From contig JAQWPZ010000108.1 of the NCBI GenBank assembly GCA_029245125.1, positions 1 through 64,000 of the forward strand: a DNA stretch of 64,000 nt, in the 5' to 3' direction. Position numbers and translations under genes: made by a program. Source of the DNA: Rubripirellula sp. (lineage in GTDB: Bacteria > Planctomycetota > Planctomycetia > Pirellulales > Pirellulaceae). Shown one piece after another: positions 60,514-64,000 of this stretch (position 1 is the first letter of the stretch; each line of letters begins with the position of its first letter). The notes under the pieces are model-generated. The model saw nothing but the letters and a program-made list of their open reading frames with translations, was not told where the DNA came from and made no database searches.

Positions 60514-62235
60514 GTGGATCGAGACCCTTCAAAACTGCGTTCCCATCGTTGGTTTGGCCCCGATGACATGCGTTCGTTTGGACATCGTTCACGACTCAAA
60601 GGGATGGGGTTTGACGACATTGATTATCAGAACCGTCCCGTCGTCGCGATTTTGAATACATGGAGCGAACTCAACACCTGCCACAGCCACTTCCGCAATC
60701 GGGCAGAGGAAGTGCGGCGCGGCATCCTTCAATCAGGTGGATTTCCTGTTGAGGTGCCGGTCATGTCGTTAGGTGAAATGTTGATGAAGCCAACGACGAT
60801 GCTCTATCGCAACTTGTTGGCGATGGAGACCGAAGAGGTTTTGCGGTGCCATCCAGTCGATGCCGCCGTCTTGATGGGTGGCTGTGACAAAACCGTTCCC
60901 GCCATGCTGATGGGAGCGATCAGCGCCGATATTCCCTCCGTTTTCCTGCCTGCTGGTCCGATGCTCAAAGCGCGTTGGAAAGATGTCACGCTGGGCAGTG
61001 GCAGCGATGTATGGAAGTACTGGGACGAAAGACTGGCCGGCCAACTCTGCGACCGGGATTGGAAAGGAATCGAAAATTGCCTTGGCCGCTCTGCTGGCAC
61101 CTGCATGACCATGGGCACCGCCAGTACGATGGCTTGCGTCACCGAGGCGATGGGGTTCACGCTGCCCGGTGCCGCCTGTGTGCCCGCGGTTCTTGCCGAG
61201 CATTCACGTGTCGCTGTGCAAACCGGGCGACACGCAGTCGAGATGGCTTGGCAAAATACCAAGCCATCAACCTTCTTGACAGCTCAGTCTATCGACAACG
61301 GGCTGATGACTTCCTTGGCGATCGGCGGCAGCACCAACGCGATTGTCCATTTGATTGCGATCGCAGGCCGGCTAGGGATTGAACTGACACTGGACCGCTT
61401 TGACGAACTGTCCCGCACCACGCCGGTGCTGGCCGACATTCGTCCCGGCGGACGTTATCTGATGGAAGATTTCTTCGATGCTGGTGGTCTGCCAGCAATG
61501 CTCGCACAGATGACCGATTTGTTGCATGTTGGTTGCCAAACGGTAAATCACACCACGCTCGGCCAACAGATCGAGGGAGCCGAAGTCGTTGGCACGGAAG
61601 TCATTCGCCCTCGTGAAAATCCTGTCGCGACCGCCGGCGGAACTTGTTTGCTGAAAGGAAACTTAGCGCCCAACGGATGCGTCATTAAATCACTCGCCGC
61701 TGAACCCAAGCTGCTAACCCACCGTGGTAAAGCTGTGGTGTTTGACGATTACCCAGCCATGAAAGCGCAAATCCATGACCCTGATCTGGACGTGGATGAA
61801 AACAGCGTGCTGATTCTTCGCAGCGCGGGTCCGCTCGGTGCCCCTGGCTTTCCCGAATGGGGAATGCTGCCAATTCCAAAAAAATTGCTGCAAGCAGGAG
61901 TGCGCGACATGGTCCGCATCAGCGACGCCCGAATGAGTGGAACCAGTTACGGGACCTGCGTCCTGCACATCGCACCGGAGAGTGCTGCTGGTGGCCCCCT
62001 GGCATTGGTGCAGACCGGCGACGAAATCGAAATCGACGTTCCCAATCGCCGGATTCATTGGCATCTCAGTGACGAAGAACTCAAGCGGCGACGGGATGCC
62101 TATCAGCCAACACTTGAACAACCGGAACGCGGCTACGAAAAGTTGTATGCCAAGCATGTTTCCCAAGCCGACCAAGGCTGCGATTTCGACTTTCTGACTG
62201 GCCGATCACCCGGCAGCGAGCCCAAGATTTTTTGA
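60514..62235 (+). CDS. IlvD/Edd-family dehydratase (sugar-acid dehydratase type)
   Basis: 573-aa; NTWSELNTCHSHFRNRAEEVRRGI; LMGGCDKTVPAMLMGA; GRSAGTCMTMGTASTMACVTEAMGF; resembles L-arabinonate-type dehydratases. Confidence 0.9.
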   Translation: MDRDPSKLRSHRWFGPDDMRSFGHRSRLKGMGFDDIDYQNRPVVAILNTWSELNTCHSHFRNRAEEVRRGILQSGGFPVEVPVMSLGEMLMKPTTMLYRNLLAMETEEVLRCHPVDAAVLMGGCDKTVPAMLMGAISADIPSVFLPAGPMLKARWKDVTLGSGSDVWKYWDERLAGQLCDRDWKGIENCLGRSAGTCMTMGTASTMACVTEAMGFTLPGAACVPAVLAEHSRVAVQTGRHAVEMAWQNTKPSTFLTAQSIDNGLMTSLAIGGSTNAIVHLIAIAGRLGIELTLDRFDELSRTTPVLADIRPGGRYLMEDFFDAGGLPAMLAQMTDLLHVGCQTVNHTTLGQQIEGAEVVGTEVIRPRENPVATAGGTCLLKGNLAPNGCVIKSLAAEPKLLTHRGKAVVFDDYPAMKAQIHDPDLDVDENSVLILRSAGPLGAPGFPEWGMLPIPKKLLQAGVRDMVRISDARMSGTSYGTCVLHIAPESAAGGPLALVQTGDEIEIDVPNRRIHWHLSDEELKRRRDAYQPTLEQPERGYEKLYAKHVSQADQGCDFDFLTGRSPGSEPKIF

Positions 62236-62336
62236 GCCGCCCTGAACGGCATGGCGTTGGCTACCGGCCCTCAACCGCATGGAAGTCGCCACCAATTCAC
62301 CTCGTGCCGCTAAATCCGCAATCTGGCTCTTACGCG

Positions 62337-62374
62337 TCGCCCGCTGATTATCGCCCGCTGATTATCGCCCGGGC
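62337..62374. repeat. Short tandem repeat 14 bp x ~2.6 (TCGCCCGCTGATTA)
   Basis: tcgcccgctgatta | tcgcccgctgatta | tcgcccggg. Confidence 0.88.
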
Positions 62375-62493
62375 GTCGCATTCATGGGGTACGGCCACCA
62401 ACAACCCATCACACTCTTCTCTTGTCCCGAGGGTCGTGAGCGTTCAAAATCAGGTGGGTCCCGTTTCAACCTAACACACCGCGAAACTCAGCC

Positions 62494-63888
62494 GTGTTTT
62501 CAATCCCCGACCGACGACAATTCTTGCAAACCGCCGGTGGTGGCATCGGTGCGATGGCGTTGCAATCACTGTTGGCCAACGAGAAGCCAATCGCCAGTTC
62601 GAAGAATCGCACTCATCATCCACCCCGTGCGAAGCGAGTCATTTGGTTGTTCATGCATGGCGGCCCTAGCCACGTCGACCTGTTCGACCCCAAGCCCGAC
62701 TTGCTTCGCTATGCCGGTCAACCTTTGCCGGAGAGTTTTGGCGAAGTGATGACTCGTCGCAAAGTTGCGACCAATCCTCTGCTGGCACCGATCAAACCGT
62801 ACCGACCGCGCGGGCAATCGGGTTTACCTGTCTCTGATTTCTTGCCACACATTGCCGAGCTGGCGGACGATCTCTGCGTCATCCGTTCACTACACGGCGA
62901 CAGCGTGAACCACCCTCAGTCGGTTTACCAAATGAACACCGGCAGCATTTTGATGGGACATCCCAGTTTTGGCAGCTGGCTTGCCTACGGCTTGGGCAGT
63001 GAAAACGAGGACATGCCCAGCTTCGTCGTGTTGCCCGATCCCGGTGGTGGCTTGAAGGGGGGCCCCGCTGCGTGGGGCAGCGGATTCTTGCCGGCCACTT
63101 ATCAGGGGACCACGATGCGGCCTGGCAAAACGCCGGTATTGAATTTGAAACCGCAAGCGGGAATCAGCGATGCCCAGCAACGATCCACGCTCAACTTTTT
63201 ACGAAAGATGAACGACCGTCATTTGATCGCTCGTGATCAGGATGACGAATTGTCCGCTCGAATCGAGGCGTACGAGCTAGCGTTTCGGATGCAAACCGCA
63301 GCACCGGAAGTGGTCGATTTCTCAGATGAAACTTCTGAAACGATGTCGCTGTACGGCATCGATGATCCGGTCACACGCGACTTCGGTCAACGTTGCTTGC
63401 TGGCCCGACGCATGGTGCAGCGAGGCGTGCGGTTCGTTCAGGTTTACTCAGGCAACACCAACGGCTGGGACGCACACCAAGATGTCGCCAAAAATCATGG
63501 CGAGTATTGCTTAAAAACAGACAAACCAATCGCTGGCCTGCTACGCGACCTCAAGCGTTCCGGCCTGCTCGATGACACCCTGGTGGTGTGGTGCGGTGAA
63601 TTCGGACGGATGCCAATGAGCGAGCAAGGGAAGGGCAGAGACCATAATCCGTGGGGTTACTGCGGTTGGATCGCCGGGGCCGGTACGCGAGGCGGACGGG
63701 CTTATGGAGAAACCGATGCGATTGGATTGCGAGCAGAAACCAATCCCGTTCACGTCAACCAATTCCATGCGACCCTTTTGCACCTGTTAGGACTGGACCA
63801 TCGAAAGCTGACGTATTCCCATAACGGACTGGACGAACGACTGACCGGCCCGTCAGAAGTTGAATGGGTACAGGAGATTGTCTCTTGA
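62494..63888 (+). CDS. DUF1501 domain protein (Tat-exported)
   Basis: FSIPDRRQFLQTAGGGIGAMALQSLLA; RVIWLFMHGGPSHVDLFDPKPDL; VVWCGEFGRMPMSEQGKGRDHNPWGYCGWIAGAGTRGGRAYGETD. Confidence 0.92.
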   Translation: MFSIPDRRQFLQTAGGGIGAMALQSLLANEKPIASSKNRTHHPPRAKRVIWLFMHGGPSHVDLFDPKPDLLRYAGQPLPESFGEVMTRRKVATNPLLAPIKPYRPRGQSGLPVSDFLPHIAELADDLCVIRSLHGDSVNHPQSVYQMNTGSILMGHPSFGSWLAYGLGSENEDMPSFVVLPDPGGGLKGGPAAWGSGFLPATYQGTTMRPGKTPVLNLKPQAGISDAQQRSTLNFLRKMNDRHLIARDQDDELSARIEAYELAFRMQTAAPEVVDFSDETSETMSLYGIDDPVTRDFGQRCLLARRMVQRGVRFVQVYSGNTNGWDAHQDVAKNHGEYCLKTDKPIAGLLRDLKRSGLLDDTLVVWCGEFGRMPMSEQGKGRDHNPWGYCGWIAGAGTRGGRAYGETDAIGLRAETNPVHVNQFHATLLHLLGLDHRKLTYSHNGLDERLTGPSEVEWVQEIVS

Positions 63889-64000
63889 TCATTCGTCAAG
63901 CCTTTCTGAATCGGCTCGCATCACCAATCGTCACTTGTTTTTTGATCGGCATTTTCTTCTCGGCCAGCACTGGTCCGTTGATCGCGCAGGAATCATTTGA
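63885..64000 (+). CDS. 5' end of a secreted protein, truncated by window end
   Basis: TTG start overlapping the DUF1501 stop: (M)IIRQAFLNRLASPIVTCFLIGIFFSASTGPLIAQESF.., signal-peptide-like, open to window edge. Confidence 0.5.
   Translation, partial: MIIRQAFLNRLASPIVTCFLIGIFFSASTGPLIAQESF

Noticed and set aside
1-64000. Prophage, transposon, integron, toxin-antitoxin or known defence system
   Set aside because: No transposase, integrase, phage structural, nuclease/methylase or TA pair recognised in the ORF set; no tRNA or rRNA was apparent by eye either, though a tRNAscan/Rfam run would be needed to exclude them.

Overview
A 64 kb chromosomal segment that looks planctomycete-like (Rhodopirellula/Pirellulaceae style). 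The basis is DUF1501 and DUF1549/DUF1553-type proteins, a sulfatase, a Tat-signal Gfo/Idh/MocA oxidoreductase, PQQ/NHL/WD40 propellers and VIT/VWA proteins. Recognisable housekeeping genes are dnaE, cysNC, cysD, rsmG and a P-II (GlnB-like) gene. There are also a histidine kinase/response regulator pair, a large PAS histidine kinase, a CPA-type antiporter, an OPT transporter, an SLC13-type transporter, a Wzz-like/O-antigen-ligase-like pair and a probable sugar-acid catabolism pair (DHDPS-family + IlvD/Edd-family). I saw no rRNA, tRNA, CRISPR array, prophage, IS element or known defence island. The most unusual signals are: (1) many intergenic spacers carry a short perfect or near-perfect tandem array, usually 12-21 bp x 2-8 copies, with a sequence private to each locus; (2) at several genes the array includes or abuts the stop codon, so the gene's last codons and TGA are re-duplicated with a period that is not a multiple of 3, in three cases giving stops in all three frames; (3) a one-nucleotide frameshift at a G5 run splits a Bax-inhibitor-1/YccA-family gene; (4) an acyltransferase-3-like membrane protein contains an inserted ankyrin-repeat block; (5) a P-II protein lacks the canonical C-terminal RIRTGE-type tail and stops exactly where a 16-bp x 8 array begins. 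Everything was read by eye from sequence and the ORF track. Family calls are recognition-based and were not checked by database searches.
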